A DNA stretch of 64,000 nt from Streptomyces sp. NBC_01591 (GTDB lineage: Bacteria > Actinomycetota > Actinomycetes > Streptomycetales > Streptomycetaceae): positions 5,952,001 to 6,016,000 of the forward strand of contig NZ_CP109327.1 in assembly GCF_035918155.1 (NCBI RefSeq). Direction: 5' to 3'. The notes under the pieces are model-generated. The model was not told the DNA's origin, ran no database searches, and saw only the letters and a list, made by a program, of their open reading frames with translations. The stretch's first letter is position 1. Each line of letters opens with the position of its first letter. Both the position numbers and the translations under genes were made by a program. Positions 1 to 9,812 of the stretch are shown here, in pieces.

Positions 1-1
1 C

Positions 2-838
2 ACACTGAACGCGGACAACAACCTCGCGGTGTCGCTGCGGCTGCTCGGCCTGTACGGCGAGGCGCTGGAGCAGGACCGGCGGACTCTGGCCCTGCGGCGA
101 TCCGTGCTGGGCGGGCAGGCCCCCGCCACCCTGTACTCGGAACTCAACTGCGCCATCGACCTTCGGCTGCTCGGGCACCACCGCGAAGCCGAGAAGGCCC
201 TGGGACAGACGGTCCGCAGGCATCTGGCGGCGGTCGGCGCCAACAATCCGCAGACCCTGCGCGCCCAGCACAACCTCGCGCTGTGCCGCTACCTCACCGG
301 GGACCCGGCCGCCGCCCGGCCCGCCCTCGCCAGGGTGCGGCGGGACTGTCTGCGGCTCCTCGGCGAGCACCACCCGCTCACCCTGCTGATCACGGCGAGC
401 GTGGCCTGCGCGGAGCGGCGGGCGGGAGACCCGGACCGGGCGCTGCTGCTGCACGAGCAGGTGGTGGCGGGGTACCGGTCGATGCTGGGCCACGAACACC
501 CGTACACCATCGGTACGGAGGGCAACCTCGGACTGATGCGCTGGACGCTGGGGGAGCAGGACGTCGCGAGCCACGAGATCGAGCGGGCCGGCTCCCTGAT
601 GGCCGGGACGGTGGGGGAAGGCCATCCCTGGGCGATCGGATGCACGTTGAACGCGATGATCGCCCGGATGAGGAGCGGACGGGCCGACGAGGCGTACGAG
701 CTGGGCCGGGCGAACGGCCCGCGGGCGGCGGCCCTGCTGGGAACGGACCACCCGCTCACCGCGGCCTACCGGCAGGCGGAGGACCCGGAACGTGTCGAAC
801 GCCTGGACTTCTGGGACTTCGAACCCCAGATCGTCTGA
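2..838 (+). CDS. TPR protein, FxsT-like, 5' end outside window
   Basis: The reading frame is open from base 2, so the gene starts upstream and only the C-terminal 278 or so residues are seen. It holds about five degenerate tetratricopeptide repeats of the roughly 42-residue kind found in NB-ARC/TPR proteins, with recurring LLG.HP.T and N.A..LR..G....A elements. The repeats and the C-terminus, WDFEPQIV, resemble the TPR proteins of FxSxx-COOH peptide (cyclophane RiPP) systems as I remember them, where the TPR protein accompanies a small precursor and a radical-SAM enzyme. No precursor or radical-SAM gene is visible, so that assignment is inference. A strong terminator follows 24 bp after the stop. 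A generic regulatory TPR protein is the alternative. Confidence 0.75.
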   Translation, partial: TLNADNNLAVSLRLLGLYGEALEQDRRTLALRRSVLGGQAPATLYSELNCAIDLRLLGHHREAEKALGQTVRRHLAAVGANNPQTLRAQHNLALCRYLTGDPAAARPALARVRRDCLRLLGEHHPLTLLITASVACAERRAGDPDRALLLHEQVVAGYRSMLGHEHPYTIGTEGNLGLMRWTLGEQDVASHEIERAGSLMAGTVGEGHPWAIGCTLNAMIARMRSGRADEAYELGRANGPRAAALLGTDHPLTAAYRQAEDPERVERLDFWDFEPQIV

Positions 839-861
839 ACGGGCTGCGCCCCGCCCGTACG

Positions 862-908
862 CCGAAGGGCCCGGCCCCGCGATCAGCTCGCGGGGCCGGG
901 CCCTTCGG
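862..908. terminator. Bidirectional terminator
   Basis: A perfect 21-bp stem (862-882 with 888-908) closes a 5-base TCAGC loop between two convergent genes. It lacks a T-run, as is usual in Streptomyces, and should stop both the TPR gene and kgd. Confidence 0.9.
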
Positions 909-926
909 GTTGTGTACAGCGACCGG

Positions 927-3900
927 TCAGGCCTCGAAGACCTCGGCGACCAGCTGTGCCTGCTCGGCCTGGTGGCGCTTGGCCGAGCCGACCGCCGGGG
1001 ACGAGCTGTGCGGACGCGAGATGCGGCGCAGGCGCTCACCGTGCGGGACGTCGGCGCCGACGGCCAGGTCCAGGTGGTCGATCAGGTTCAGGGCGATGAA
1101 CGGCCAGGCGCCCTGGTTGGCCGGCTCCTCCTGGGTCCAGAGGTACTTCTCGGCGTTCGGGTACTTGGCGATCTCGGCCTGGAGCTCGGCACCCGGCAGC
1201 GGGTACAGGCGCTCCAGACGGATGATCGCGGTGTCCGTGACGCCGCGCTTCGTACGCTCGGCCTCCAGGTCGTAGTAGACCTTGCCGGCGCAGAAGACGA
1301 CCTTGCGGACGTCGGCCGGGTTCACCGATTCGTCGCCGATCACCGGGCGGAAGCCGCCGGTGGTGAACTCCTCGACCTTCGACGCGGCCGCCTTGAGGCG
1401 GAGCATCGACTTCGGGGTGAAGACGATCAGCGGCTTGTGGTGCGGGTTGTGCACCTGCCACCGCAGGAGGTGGAAGTAGTTCGACGGCAGGGTCGGCATG
1501 GCGACCGTCATGTTGTTCTGCGCGCACAGCGTGAGGAAGCGCTCCGGGCGGGCGGACGAGTGGTCCGGGCCCTGGCCCTCGTAGCCGTGCGGCAGCAGCA
1601 GCGTGACGCCGGAGGTCTGGCCCCACTTCTGCTCGGCCGAGGAGATGAACTCGTCGACGACGGTCTGCGCGCCGTTGACGAAGTCACCGAACTGGGCCTC
1701 CCAGACGACCAGCGACTCGGGACGGGCCAGCGAGTAGCCGTACTCGAAGCCCATCGCCGCGTACTCGCTGAGCAGCGAGTCGTAGACGTTGTAACGGGCC
1801 TGCTCGTCGGAGAGGTAGAGCAGCGGGGTGTGGTCCTCGCCGGTCACCTGGTCGACGAGGACCGCGTGCCGCTGGCCGAAGGTGCCGCGGCGGGTGTCCT
1901 GGCCGGCGAGCCGGACCGGGGTGCCCTCCATCAGCAGTGAACCGATGGCCAGGGTCTCGCCCATGCCCCAGTCGATCGTGCCGTTCTCCACCGAGGCCGC
2001 GCGGCGCTGCATCTGCGGCATCAGGCGGGGGTGGACGGTGATCCGGTCGGGGATGTTGACCTGGGACTCCGCGATGACCTTGACGACCTCCGGGGAGATC
2101 GCGGTGGTCACGGAGACCGGGAACTCGGGCTGGACCTCGGGGGTGTGCGCCGGGGCCGGCAGCGAGGTGGCCTCGCGGACCTCCGCGAAGACCTTCTCCA
2201 GCTGGCCCTGGAAGTCCTGGAGCGCCTGCTCCGCCTCTTCCAGCGTGATGTCGCCGCGACCGATGAGGGACTCGGTGTAGAGCTTGCGCACCGAGCGCTT
2301 CTTGTCGATCAGGGTGTACATCTGCGGGTTGGTGAACTCCGGGTTGTCGCCCTCGTTGTGACCGCGGCGGCGGTAGCAGATGAGGTCGATCACGACGTCC
2401 TTGTTGAACGCCTGCCGGAACTCGAAGGCGAGCCGCGCGACGCGGACGACGGCCTCGGGGTCGTCGCCGTTGACGTGGATGATCGGCGCCTCGATCATGC
2501 GCGCCACGTCGGTGGCGTACATCGAGGAGCGCGAGGACTCCGGGGCGGCGGTGAAGCCGACCTGGTTGTTGATCACCACGTGCACGGTGCCGCCGGTGCG
2601 GTAGCCGCGCAGCTGCGACATGTTGAGCGTCTCGGCGACGACGCCCTGGCCCGCGAAGGCCGCGTCGCCGTGGAGCGCGACGGGCAGGACCGTGAAGTCC
2701 GTGCCGCCCTTGTTGATGATGTCCTGCTTGGCGCGGGCGATGCCCTCCAGGACCGGGTCGACCGCCTCCAGGTGCGAGGGGTTGGCGGCCAGCGAGACCT
2801 TGATCTGCTCGCCGTCCAGACCGGTGAAGGTGCCCTCGGCGCCCAGGTGGTACTTCACGTCGCCGGAGCCGTGCATCGACCGGGGGTCGAGGTTGCCCTC
2901 GAACTCGCGGAAGATCTGCGCGTACGACTTGCCCACGATGTTGGCGAGGACGTTGAGCCGGCCGCGGTGGGCCATGCCGATGACGACCTCGTCGAGGCGG
3001 GCCTCGGCGGCGGAGTCGATGACCGCGTCGAGCAGCGGGATGACGGACTCGCCGCCCTCCAGCGAGAACCGCTTCTGGCCGACGTACTTGGTCTGCAGGA
3101 AGGTCTCGAACGCCTCGGCGGCGTTCAGCCGGCGCAGGATGCGCAACTGCTCCTCGCGCTCGGGCTGCTGGGCGCGCGGGCGCTCCACCCGGTCCTGGAG
3201 CCACTTGCGCTGCTTCGGGTCCTGGATGTGCATGAACTCGATGCCGGTGGTGCGGCAGTACGACTCACGCAGCACACCGAGGATGTCGCGGAGCTTCATC
3301 ATCGACTTGCCGGCGAAACCGCCGACCGCGAAGTCCCGCTCCAGGTCCCACAGGGTGAGGCCGTGCTCGGTGATGTCCAGGTCGGGGTGCTTGCGCTGGC
3401 GGTACTCCAGCGGGTCGGTGTCGGCCATGACGTGGCCGCGGACCCGGTAGGAGTGGATCAGCTCGAAGACCCGCGCGGCCTTGGTCACGTCGTTGTCGTG
3501 CGAGGCGTCGATGTCCGTGAGCCAGCGGACCGGCTCGTACGGGATGCGCAGCGACTTGAAGATCTCGTCGTAGAACTCGTTCTCGCCGAGCAGGAGTTGG
3601 GCGACGATCCGCAGGAACTCGCCGGAGGCGGCGCCCTGGATGACCCGGTGGTCGTACGTCGAGGTCAGCGTCATGACCTTGGAGATGCCCAGCTTGTTCA
3701 GGGTGTCCTGCGAGGTGCCCTGGAACTCGGCCGGGTAGTCCATCGCGCCGACGCCCATGATGAGGCCCTGTCCGGGCATCAGGCGGGGCACCGAGTGGAC
3801 GGTGCCGATGCCGCCGGGGTTGGTCAGCGAGGCGGTGACCCCGGTGAAGTCGTCCATGCCGAGCTTGCCGTTGCGGGCGCGGCGGACGATGTCCTCGTAG

Positions 3901-4790
3901 GCCTGCCAGAACTCGAAGAAGTTGAGCGTCTCGGCCTTCTTGATGGCCGCGACGACCAGCTGGCGGTCGCCGTTCGGCTTCACCAGGTCGATGGCGAGAC
4001 CGAGGTTGACGTGCTCCGGCTTGACCAGGGTCGGCTTGCCGTCCTTCAGCGCGAAGGAGTGGTTCATCGCCGGCATGGCCTTGAGGGCCTGCACCATCGC
4101 GTACCCGATGAGGTGCGTGAAGGAGATCTTCCCGCCCCGGGCGCGCTTGAGGTGGTTGTTGATGACGATGCGGTTGTCGAAGAGCAGCTTCACCGGGACG
4201 GCGCGGACGGACGTGGCCGTCGGCAGCTCCAGCGAGGCGTTCATGTTCTTCGCGACGGCGGCCGACGGGCCGCGCAGCGTCACGTACTCCGCGCCGGCCG
4301 GGGCCTCGGTGGCCGGTGCGGCCGCGGCCTTGGCCGGGGCGGGCGCGGCCTTGGCCGGTGCGGGCGCGGCTGCCTTCGCGGCCGGAGCCGGGGCGGCCTT
4401 CGCCGGGGCTGCCGGAGCAGCGGCGGCGGGGGCGGCCTGTGCGGGCGCCGGAGCCGCCGGAGCCGCCGGGGCCGCCGGGGCCGGGGCGGGTGCGGCCGGA
4501 GCCGGGGCCTGTGCCGGGGTGGCCTGTGCGGGTGCGGCCGGGGCCGGGGTCACCGCAGCCCCTGCGGCCGGGGCGCCGGGAACGGGCTTGTCCGCCGTGC
4601 CGGACGTACCCGGCTTGTAGTCGGCGAAGAAGTCCCACCAGGCGCGATCGACCGAATTGGGATCCTGGAGGTACTGCTGGTAGATCTCGTCGACGAGCCA
4701 CTCATTGGGCCCGAAAGCAGCGGCCGGGTTCGAACCCGGGCTGGCTTGGTCGGTCGAGATGCTCGAGTTACTGGGGGACTGAGACGACAC
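927..4790 (-). CDS. kgd: Multifunctional 2-oxoglutarate metabolism enzyme (KGD/OdhA type)
   Basis: A 1287-residue fusion of the actinobacterial type. It has an N-terminal E1 segment ([15 protein letters not shown]), an Ala/Pro-rich linker to about residue 160, and an E2-like succinyltransferase domain (about 165-400) with the active-site [10 protein letters not shown] thiamine-diphosphate E1 domain follows to the end, with GDAAFAGQG near 708. In the TCA cycle it decarboxylates 2-oxoglutarate and transfers succinyl to CoA via a separate lipoyl protein. It has no lipoyl domain of its own, as is normal for the family. In relatives the FHA protein GarA/OdhI inhibits it. I chose the GTG at 4790, preceded by AGGGCGG, because family members begin at this SSQSPSNSS segment. 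The ATG at 4841 would add 17 basic residues without family support. Confidence 0.95.
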   Translation of the reverse strand: MSSQSPSNSSISTDQASPGSNPAAAFGPNEWLVDEIYQQYLQDPNSVDRAWWDFFADYKPGTSGTADKPVPGAPAAGAAVTPAPAAPAQATPAQAPAPAAPAPAPAAPAAPAAPAPAQAAPAAAAPAAPAKAAPAPAAKAAAPAPAKAAPAPAKAAAAPATEAPAGAEYVTLRGPSAAVAKNMNASLELPTATSVRAVPVKLLFDNRIVINNHLKRARGGKISFTHLIGYAMVQALKAMPAMNHSFALKDGKPTLVKPEHVNLGLAIDLVKPNGDRQLVVAAIKKAETLNFFEFWQAYEDIVRRARNGKLGMDDFTGVTASLTNPGGIGTVHSVPRLMPGQGLIMGVGAMDYPAEFQGTSQDTLNKLGISKVMTLTSTYDHRVIQGAASGEFLRIVAQLLLGENEFYDEIFKSLRIPYEPVRWLTDIDASHDNDVTKAARVFELIHSYRVRGHVMADTDPLEYRQRKHPDLDITEHGLTLWDLERDFAVGGFAGKSMMKLRDILGVLRESYCRTTGIEFMHIQDPKQRKWLQDRVERPRAQQPEREEQLRILRRLNAAEAFETFLQTKYVGQKRFSLEGGESVIPLLDAVIDSAAEARLDEVVIGMAHRGRLNVLANIVGKSYAQIFREFEGNLDPRSMHGSGDVKYHLGAEGTFTGLDGEQIKVSLAANPSHLEAVDPVLEGIARAKQDIINKGGTDFTVLPVALHGDAAFAGQGVVAETLNMSQLRGYRTGGTVHVVINNQVGFTAAPESSRSSMYATDVARMIEAPIIHVNGDDPEAVVRVARLAFEFRQAFNKDVVIDLICYRRRGHNEGDNPEFTNPQMYTLIDKKRSVRKLYTESLIGRGDITLEEAEQALQDFQGQLEKVFAEVREATSLPAPAHTPEVQPEFPVSVTTAISPEVVKVIAESQVNIPDRITVHPRLMPQMQRRAASVENGTIDWGMGETLAIGSLLMEGTPVRLAGQDTRRGTFGQRHAVLVDQVTGEDHTPLLYLSDEQARYNVYDSLLSEYAAMGFEYGYSLARPESLVVWEAQFGDFVNGAQTVVDEFISSAEQKWGQTSGVTLLLPHGYEGQGPDHSSARPERFLTLCAQNNMTVAMPTLPSNYFHLLRWQVHNPHHKPLIVFTPKSMLRLKAAASKVEEFTTGGFRPVIGDESVNPADVRKVVFCAGKVYYDLEAERTKRGVTDTAIIRLERLYPLPGAELQAEIAKYPNAEKYLWTQEEPANQGAWPFIALNLIDHLDLAVGADVPHGERLRRISRPHSSSPAVGSAKRHQAEQAQLVAEVFEA

Positions 4791-4979
4791 GGCGGCAACC
4801 GCCCTCTTCCGCTTCACAAGGTGATGGACAGCGGAAATCAAGGCTACGCCTCCCCAGCCGTTCCACGCAGGCCGGGCCGGTCTTCGTCGCGCAAGTCACA
4901 TCGGAAGGCGGGTTTCGGTACGGGAATTGGCGGGAAACAAGCTCAGTTCCGCTTTGATTTGGGTATGTGGAACCGCGGC

Positions 4980-4998
4980 TACGGCCCCCTGGGCCGTA
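4980..4998 (-). terminator. Short hairpin in the kgd / histidine kinase interval
   Basis: TACGGCCC and GGGCCGTA form a perfect 8-bp stem with a 3-base loop in the 257-bp interval 4791-5047. It lies downstream of the histidine kinase gene on the same strand and upstream of kgd, so it may be the kinase operon's terminator. The rest of the interval should contain the kgd promoter, but I see no convincing -35/-10 pair. Confidence 0.45.
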
Positions 4999-5047
4999 CC
5001 CCATGAACGGAACACGCAGAACGTGCCCTTCCGGTTCGAACCCTATG

Positions 5048-6124
5048 TCAACCTCGCGGTTGAGGGATCCCCGGAAGAGTGACCTGAATGCGGCAGCCGC
5101 GAACGGATTCGGCCACGCCGATGCGTCCGCCGTGCAGATCCACCGCCCAGCGGGCGATCGCCAGCCCGAGGCCCGTGCCGCCGTCGCTGCCCGGACCGTG
5201 CGGAGAGGGCACCTCGCCGCGGTTGAAGCGCTCGAAGACCCGGTGCCGCTCGGACTCCGGAATGCCCGGCCCCTCGTCCAGGACCTCCAGCGTCAGGGAC
5301 TCGGGTTTGGGCCCCCGCCGGGCCAGCACGGTGACCCGGCCGTGCGGCGGGCTGTGCTTGACAGCGTTATCGATCAGATTGGCCACCACCTGGTGAAGGC
5401 GTTCCGCGTCCGCGTGCGCGGTCAGCTCCGGCGGCGACACGTCCAGATGCAGATGCACGTCCTTGCGGGTGTGGTTCCCGGAACCGGACGACAGCCGGCG
5501 GTGCGAGGCGGCGAGGTTCGCCTCCTTCAGCACGCCCGACAGATACGGCCACACCTCGAAACGGCGGGCCTTGAGCGTGACGACCCCGTTGTCCAGGCGG
5601 GACAGGTCCAGCAGCGTCTCCACCAGCCTGCCGAGCCGCTCGGTCTGCTTCAGCGCCGTGCGCATCGTCTCGGGATCGGCCGAGGACACCCCGTCCACGA
5701 CGTTCTCCAGCACGGCTCTCAGCGCCGCGATGGGTGTTCGCAGCTCATGCGAGACGTTGGCGACCAGCTCCTTGCGATGCCGGTCCACGGCCTCCAGATC
5801 GTCCGCCATGCGGTTGATCGTCTGGGCCAGGTCGCCGAGCTCGTCGCGCCGGTCGGCGCCGCTCACGCGTCTGGTGTAGTCGCCGTGCGATATCGACCGG
5901 GCCACGGTCGTCATCTCGTCCAGCGGCGCGGTCAGACCGTGCGCCACGAACTGGGTGATCAGCAGGGTCGCGATAACCGAGAACACCGTGATGAACCGAA
6001 GCTCGGTCCTGGTGCGCACGGCCACCATCAGCAGACCGGTGGTGATGAAGACCGAGACCACGACGAGCGTGCTCATCTTGGCCTTGACCGAGAAGGGACG
6101 CAGTCCGGAACCGGGCCGGGTCAT
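5048..6124 (-). CDS. Two-component sensor histidine kinase
   Basis: 358 residues. Two membrane segments near the N-terminus (about 18-36 and 44-62) are joined by a very short loop, so it has almost no extracellular sensor domain and probably senses the membrane itself. A HAMP linker (about 62-115), the H-box NVSHELRTP with phospho-acceptor His126, an N-box (NLIDNAVKHS), and G-boxes DEGPGIP and GTGLGLAIA follow. The ATG at 6124 overlaps the stop of the upstream regulator gene (ATGA), so the two are translationally coupled. Synteny beside kgd resembles SCO5283 from memory. Its stimulus cannot be read from the sequence. Confidence 0.92.
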   Translation of the reverse strand: MTRPGSGLRPFSVKAKMSTLVVVSVFITTGLLMVAVRTRTELRFITVFSVIATLLITQFVAHGLTAPLDEMTTVARSISHGDYTRRVSGADRRDELGDLAQTINRMADDLEAVDRHRKELVANVSHELRTPIAALRAVLENVVDGVSSADPETMRTALKQTERLGRLVETLLDLSRLDNGVVTLKARRFEVWPYLSGVLKEANLAASHRRLSSGSGNHTRKDVHLHLDVSPPELTAHADAERLHQVVANLIDNAVKHSPPHGRVTVLARRGPKPESLTLEVLDEGPGIPESERHRVFERFNRGEVPSPHGPGSDGGTGLGLAIARWAVDLHGGRIGVAESVRGCRIQVTLPGIPQPRG

Positions 6125-6858
6125 GGCGCCGGGGTCTCCAGGGCGTAGCCGACACCGTGCACGGTACGGATCCGCTCCGCGCCGATCTTCCGGCGCAGTG
6201 CCTTGATGTGGCTGTCGACCGTACGGGTGCCGGAGGCGTCCGCCCAGTCCCAGACCTCGGCCAGCAGCTGCTCCCGGGAGAGCACCGCTCGCGGCGTATT
6301 GGCCAGACAGACCAGCAGATCGAACTCGGTCGGCGTGAGGTGGACGTCGTCGGCGCGCACCCGGACCCGGCGCTGCGCGTGGTCGATCTCCAGCTCGCCG
6401 AGGCGCAGTATCCCGCTGCGCGGCGTCACCGCGGCCAGCGCCGCGCGCTCGACCCGGCGCAGCAGGACATGGACCCGGGCCGCCAGCTCGCGCATCGAGA
6501 ACGGTTTGGTCATGTAGTCGTCGGCGCCGACCCCGAGACCGACCAGCATGTCCGTCTCGTCGTCCCTGGCGGTCAGCATCAGCACCGGCACCGGCCGCTG
6601 GGCCTGCACGCGGCGGCAGACCTCCAGGCCGTCGAAGCCGGGAAGCATGATGTCGAGCACCATCAGATCGGGCTGCCACGCCTCGGCCGCGTCCACCGCC
6701 GCGGGGCCGTCGAGTGCGGTCTGCACCAGAAAGCCCTCGGCCCGCAGCCGGGCGGAAATGGCATCGACGATCGTGGCGTCGTCCTCGACCACCAGCACCC
6801 GGCGCTGCGCGCCCGGGGTGGCCGCGACACCGTTGTGGGTGGTGTGTGTCTGTTCCAT
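6121..6858 (-). CDS. OmpR/PhoB-family response regulator
   Basis: 245 residues: a receiver domain with acidic pocket EDD at 25-27, phospho-acceptor Asp69 in MVLDIMLPG and the switch Lys in TKPFS, followed by a winged-helix DNA-binding domain ending in RTVHGVGYAL. It is partner to the downstream sensor kinase through the ATGA overlap. The ATG at 6858 is preceded by GGGGCGGGG and was preferred over an in-frame start at 6891, which adds 11 low-complexity residues. Target genes are unknown; kgd and its own operon are the nearest candidates. Confidence 0.93.
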   Translation of the reverse strand: MEQTHTTHNGVAATPGAQRRVLVVEDDATIVDAISARLRAEGFLVQTALDGPAAVDAAEAWQPDLMVLDIMLPGFDGLEVCRRVQAQRPVPVLMLTARDDETDMLVGLGVGADDYMTKPFSMRELAARVHVLLRRVERAALAAVTPRSGILRLGELEIDHAQRRVRVRADDVHLTPTEFDLLVCLANTPRAVLSREQLLAEVWDWADASGTRTVDSHIKALRRKIGAERIRTVHGVGYALETPAP

Positions 6859-7081
6859 CGCCCCGCCCCTGCCCGTCCTCACGGGGGCCATTCCCCCGGA
6901 CGCACGGTCTTCGCTTGTGGATTTCGTGGGTGATCCCGTTACCGGTCAGCAGCGTAAAGGCAGCGGACTGTTCTCGGCTACGCAGGGTGTAACGCCGCGG
7001 ACGCGAGGAAGTGGCGGAGTGTCGGTCTTATGGCGCTTGGCCCCCGGACTTCCGGGGGTCGGGGGTACCCGGTGGGGGATC

Positions 7082-7774
7082 TCAGTCTGTCCGAAGTGCG
7101 AGATGGACCACGTCGGGAACACCTCGGGCAACACTGACCTCTTCGGTTCTTACCCCACCGAATCCGGCATTCCGCAAGGCCTGTTCGAAGTCGGCGGACG
7201 GCTGTGCGGACCATACTGCGAGAACGCCACCCGGCGTCAGCCGCTCCCGGCAGTCCGCCAGACCGGCGGGGGAGTACAGGCTCGTGTTGTCCTCGGTGAC
7301 GGTCCAGTCCGGTCCGTTGTCGATGTCCAGACACAGAGCGTCGTAACGGTCCGTAGTCGTATTCAGGTACGCGACGAGATCCGTCGTCAGGATCCCGGTC
7401 CGCGGATCGGCGAGCGCCGCACCGGAGATCGCGGCCAGCGGCCCCTCCAGATGCCAGTCCACGATCGCCTGCTCCCGCTCGGCCACGACGATCCGCCCCC
7501 ACCGCGGCTCGGCGGCGGCCCGGACGAGCGAGAAACCGACGCCGAGACCCCCGATGAGCACGGACGGGGCGGGCCGGCCGGCGGGCAGAGCGGCCAGTGC
7601 CGCGTCGATCAGCAGCCGCTCGGAGCGCCCGTCCGAAGTGTCCATCAGGAAGCACCCGTTGGCGATGATCTCGAAATCGTCCCCCCGCTCCCGCAGAACG
7701 ACCTCGCCGTACGGGCCTTCGCGGCGGTCGAGCGTGACGGGGGCGAGGGCGTCGGAGTGGTGCATGTCGGGCAT
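7082..7774 (-). CDS. Spermidine-synthase-like protein
   Basis: 230 residues with a Rossmann-type methyltransferase/aminopropyltransferase fold. The nucleoside-binding loop is VLIGGLGVGFSL (family GGGDG), a strand ends in an acidic residue (IVVAERE), and DALCLDIDNGPDW occupies the position of the family's catalytic D..D region. In true polyamine synthases this loop is usually YD.II.D..DP, so aminopropyl transfer is not assured. The start at 7774 has a GGAG about 10 bases upstream; an internal ATG at 7765 is possible. It is monocistronic, with its 5' side facing the end of the ABC-transporter operon. Confidence 0.8.
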   Translation of the reverse strand: MPDMHHSDALAPVTLDRREGPYGEVVLRERGDDFEIIANGCFLMDTSDGRSERLLIDAALAALPAGRPAPSVLIGGLGVGFSLVRAAAEPRWGRIVVAEREQAIVDWHLEGPLAAISGAALADPRTGILTTDLVAYLNTTTDRYDALCLDIDNGPDWTVTEDNTSLYSPAGLADCRERLTPGGVLAVWSAQPSADFEQALRNAGFGGVRTEEVSVARGVPDVVHLALRTD

Positions 7775-7887
7775 GGTGCGGGTCTCCGGTGGGTGGCGGA
7801 CAGGGTCCCCGCCATCCTGTCCGGTCGGCGCGGCCCGGTGCCAGCGGATTGCCGGATCCGCCCCAAGTGCCGGGAGGGCAACGGCAG

Positions 7888-8511
7888 CTACCCGCGCTCC
7901 GGGCGTGCGCCGCGCACCGCGAGGAGTGCCGCCCCGGCCACGTACGCCGTCACGGCCACCGCCCACGCCGCACCCTGCGGGCCCGGCTGCATCGGCCAGG
8001 CCCACACCGCCGCCGCGCCGCCCGGGGTGCGGGGCGCCGCCAGGTAGACGGCGCCGCCGTAGACCGTCATCGGCAGCCAGCTCAGCCGGGCACCGAGCAG
8101 GGCGACGGAGGCCGCGGCCACCCCCGTCGCGCCGAGCACGTTGCGCACCATGGCCGGTACACCGAACTCCTCCGGGTGCCCCGGGACCGCTGCCGCGAGC
8201 GCCCCGGCCGTCACCGCGGTCAGCGCCAGCAGATGCAGCAGCCGGCCCGGCCACCAGCGGCGTACGGCGGTCCGGTCCAGCTCCTCGGTGTGCGAGTGCA
8301 GGCTGGTGCCGATCGCCGCAGAGGCGAGCAGCGGGGCCAGCACGACGACCGGGACGCGGGCGGTGTGGTCGAAGTGCGGCTGGGCCTGCAGCCAGTGGGC
8401 GGCCCAGGCGGCGACGAGCGCAATGCAGGTCAGGGTGGCGATGGTGAGGGGGAGGGCGCGGGAGCGGACGTAGAGGAGGGGGAGGGCGGCGTGGGCCGGC
8501 TGAGCGCTCAC
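7888..8511 (-). CDS. Integral membrane protein of the sigma/ABC operon
   Basis: 207 residues with about five or six hydrophobic segments (for example TIATLTCIALVAAWAAHWL and ARVPVVVLAPLLASAAIG) and no recognisable catalytic motif. Its ATG overlaps the stop of the preceding permease gene (ATGA), so it is the last cistron of the sigma factor / anti-sigma / ABC operon and is most likely a second membrane subunit of that transporter. I do not recognise a specific family. Confidence 0.8.
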   Translation of the reverse strand: MSAQPAHAALPLLYVRSRALPLTIATLTCIALVAAWAAHWLQAQPHFDHTARVPVVVLAPLLASAAIGTSLHSHTEELDRTAVRRWWPGRLLHLLALTAVTAGALAAAVPGHPEEFGVPAMVRNVLGATGVAAASVALLGARLSWLPMTVYGGAVYLAAPRTPGGAAAVWAWPMQPGPQGAAWAVAVTAYVAGAALLAVRGARPERG

Positions 8512-9812
8512 AGGGCCGGCACCTCCGCGGGAGCGCAGCTCTTCAGGGTGGCCAGGTAGCGGCCGAGCCAGGCCTTGCGGCCGGCGTCGGGCATGGCCTC
8601 GAGACGGGTGACGAGGGGGCGCGCTTCCGGGTCCCAGGTGGCGTCATTGCCGGCCAGCCAGCTGCGTACGGCGTCGTCCGTGAGACCCACCCGTTTCGCC
8701 CCTTCGCGCTTGTCCCAGTGCGAAACGGCCGAGCAGTCGCGCGATGTCAGGCTCAGGGCGGTTTCCGAGGCGTACGCCTGAGGATCGGTCAGCTCGTTCC
8801 GCGTGGTGCCCCAGCCGCGCATGGCGTGGGCGAGGGCTGCTTCGCCGTCCTTCGGATCCGACTCCGTGCTCACGTATCTGACCGGCGCCCCCGGAACCCC
8901 CGCCAGCCGCGAGAACATTCCCGCCAGGGCCTCGGACACACTGGGCAGCACCGGGGCGTCGGACGCCTGCACACAGAGCTGCGGCGTGCCGGGCGCCGGC
9001 GCCGAGCAGACCCTGCGCGTCGTGGCCGGGTCGTCCCGGAACAGGTTCTCGCCCGTCGGCACGATCACCGCCCCGGCCGCGACCGCCAGCGCGAGCGGCA
9101 CGACGGCCAGCAGACGCCGCCGGGCCGCGTGCGCGAGCAGCACGGTGGCGGCGATGCCGCCCGTCCAGGCCAGCAGGACCGGCGCGAACCACCACACCGG
9201 GACGGACCCTTCGAGCATGTACTGCTCGGCGGGGCTCAGGAACCGGGCATCCGATTCCATATAGCTCGGGACCCCCAGGAGCACGTAGAAAGCGGCCGCG
9301 AGCACCGGAGCGATCAGCCGCCACCGCACCAGCCGCCCGACCACGAAGCCGACGAAGCCGATGGACAGCAGGAGACCGAGATCCGTCGCGACGATCGAGA
9401 GCGACGGACCGCCGGCCCCGGTGTACGGAGCCGTCGCCGCGAACACCACGCCCAGCGCGAGCAGATACCCGGCCGCCGCCCACAGCACGATCGGCGTCGC
9501 GGCCGTCGTCACCTGAGCGAGCCGGCTGCGCGGGACCGAGAGCAGCAGCTCGGCGGTGCGCCGGCGGTGCTCCCGGCCGCCCTGCCAGCAGGCGGCCGCG
9601 GCGACGAGCGGGCCGCCGAGCAGTGCCGTCGCCGCGTGCAGTTGGGACTGAGTCTCGCCCCAGCTCCCCTGCCACTCGGACGCCTTGCTCCACAGCGGAA
9701 CGAGGAGGGTGAGGGCGACGGCGAGACCCGTCCACGGGGCGATCCCGCGCCGGAGTTCGGTCCGCAGGACGGTGCGGGCCGGATTCTTCACGGACGAGGC
9801 GGAGGCTGTCAT
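8508..9812 (-). CDS. ABC-2-type transporter permease
   Basis: 434 residues. The first 245 or so carry about six membrane segments with the ABC-2 permease pattern (a cytosolic REHRRRTAELLLSVPRSR coupling segment between segments 2 and 3). The last 180 residues look soluble and would face outside if the last hydrophobic stretch (VPLALAVAAGAVIVPTG) is the anchor. That domain has paired cysteines (RRVCSAP, PQLCVQ, SRDCSA, LKSCAP) that could form disulphides. It is coupled by ATGA overlaps to the ATPase upstream and to the small membrane protein downstream. The cargo is unknown. Confidence 0.85.
   Translation of the reverse strand: MTASASSVKNPARTVLRTELRRGIAPWTGLAVALTLLVPLWSKASEWQGSWGETQSQLHAATALLGGPLVAAAACWQGGREHRRRTAELLLSVPRSRLAQVTTAATPIVLWAAAGYLLALGVVFAATAPYTGAGGPSLSIVATDLGLLLSIGFVGFVVGRLVRWRLIAPVLAAAFYVLLGVPSYMESDARFLSPAEQYMLEGSVPVWWFAPVLLAWTGGIAATVLLAHAARRRLLAVVPLALAVAAGAVIVPTGENLFRDDPATTRRVCSAPAPGTPQLCVQASDAPVLPSVSEALAGMFSRLAGVPGAPVRYVSTESDPKDGEAALAHAMRGWGTTRNELTDPQAYASETALSLTSRDCSAVSHWDKREGAKRVGLTDDAVRSWLAGNDATWDPEARPLVTRLEAMPDAGRKAWLGRYLATLKSCAPAEVPAL

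Noticed and set aside
4316..4700. Possible minisatellite repeat in the kgd linker
   Set aside because: The bases are GC-rich Ala/Pro codons of varying order, without an exact repeating unit. It is a low-complexity linker normal for this family.
2031..5006. Long open frame on the plus strand antisense to kgd
   Set aside because: In high-GC DNA the reverse strand of a biased gene stays open. The translation is Arg/Gly/Val/Asp-rich with no domain, and KGD is certain on the other strand.
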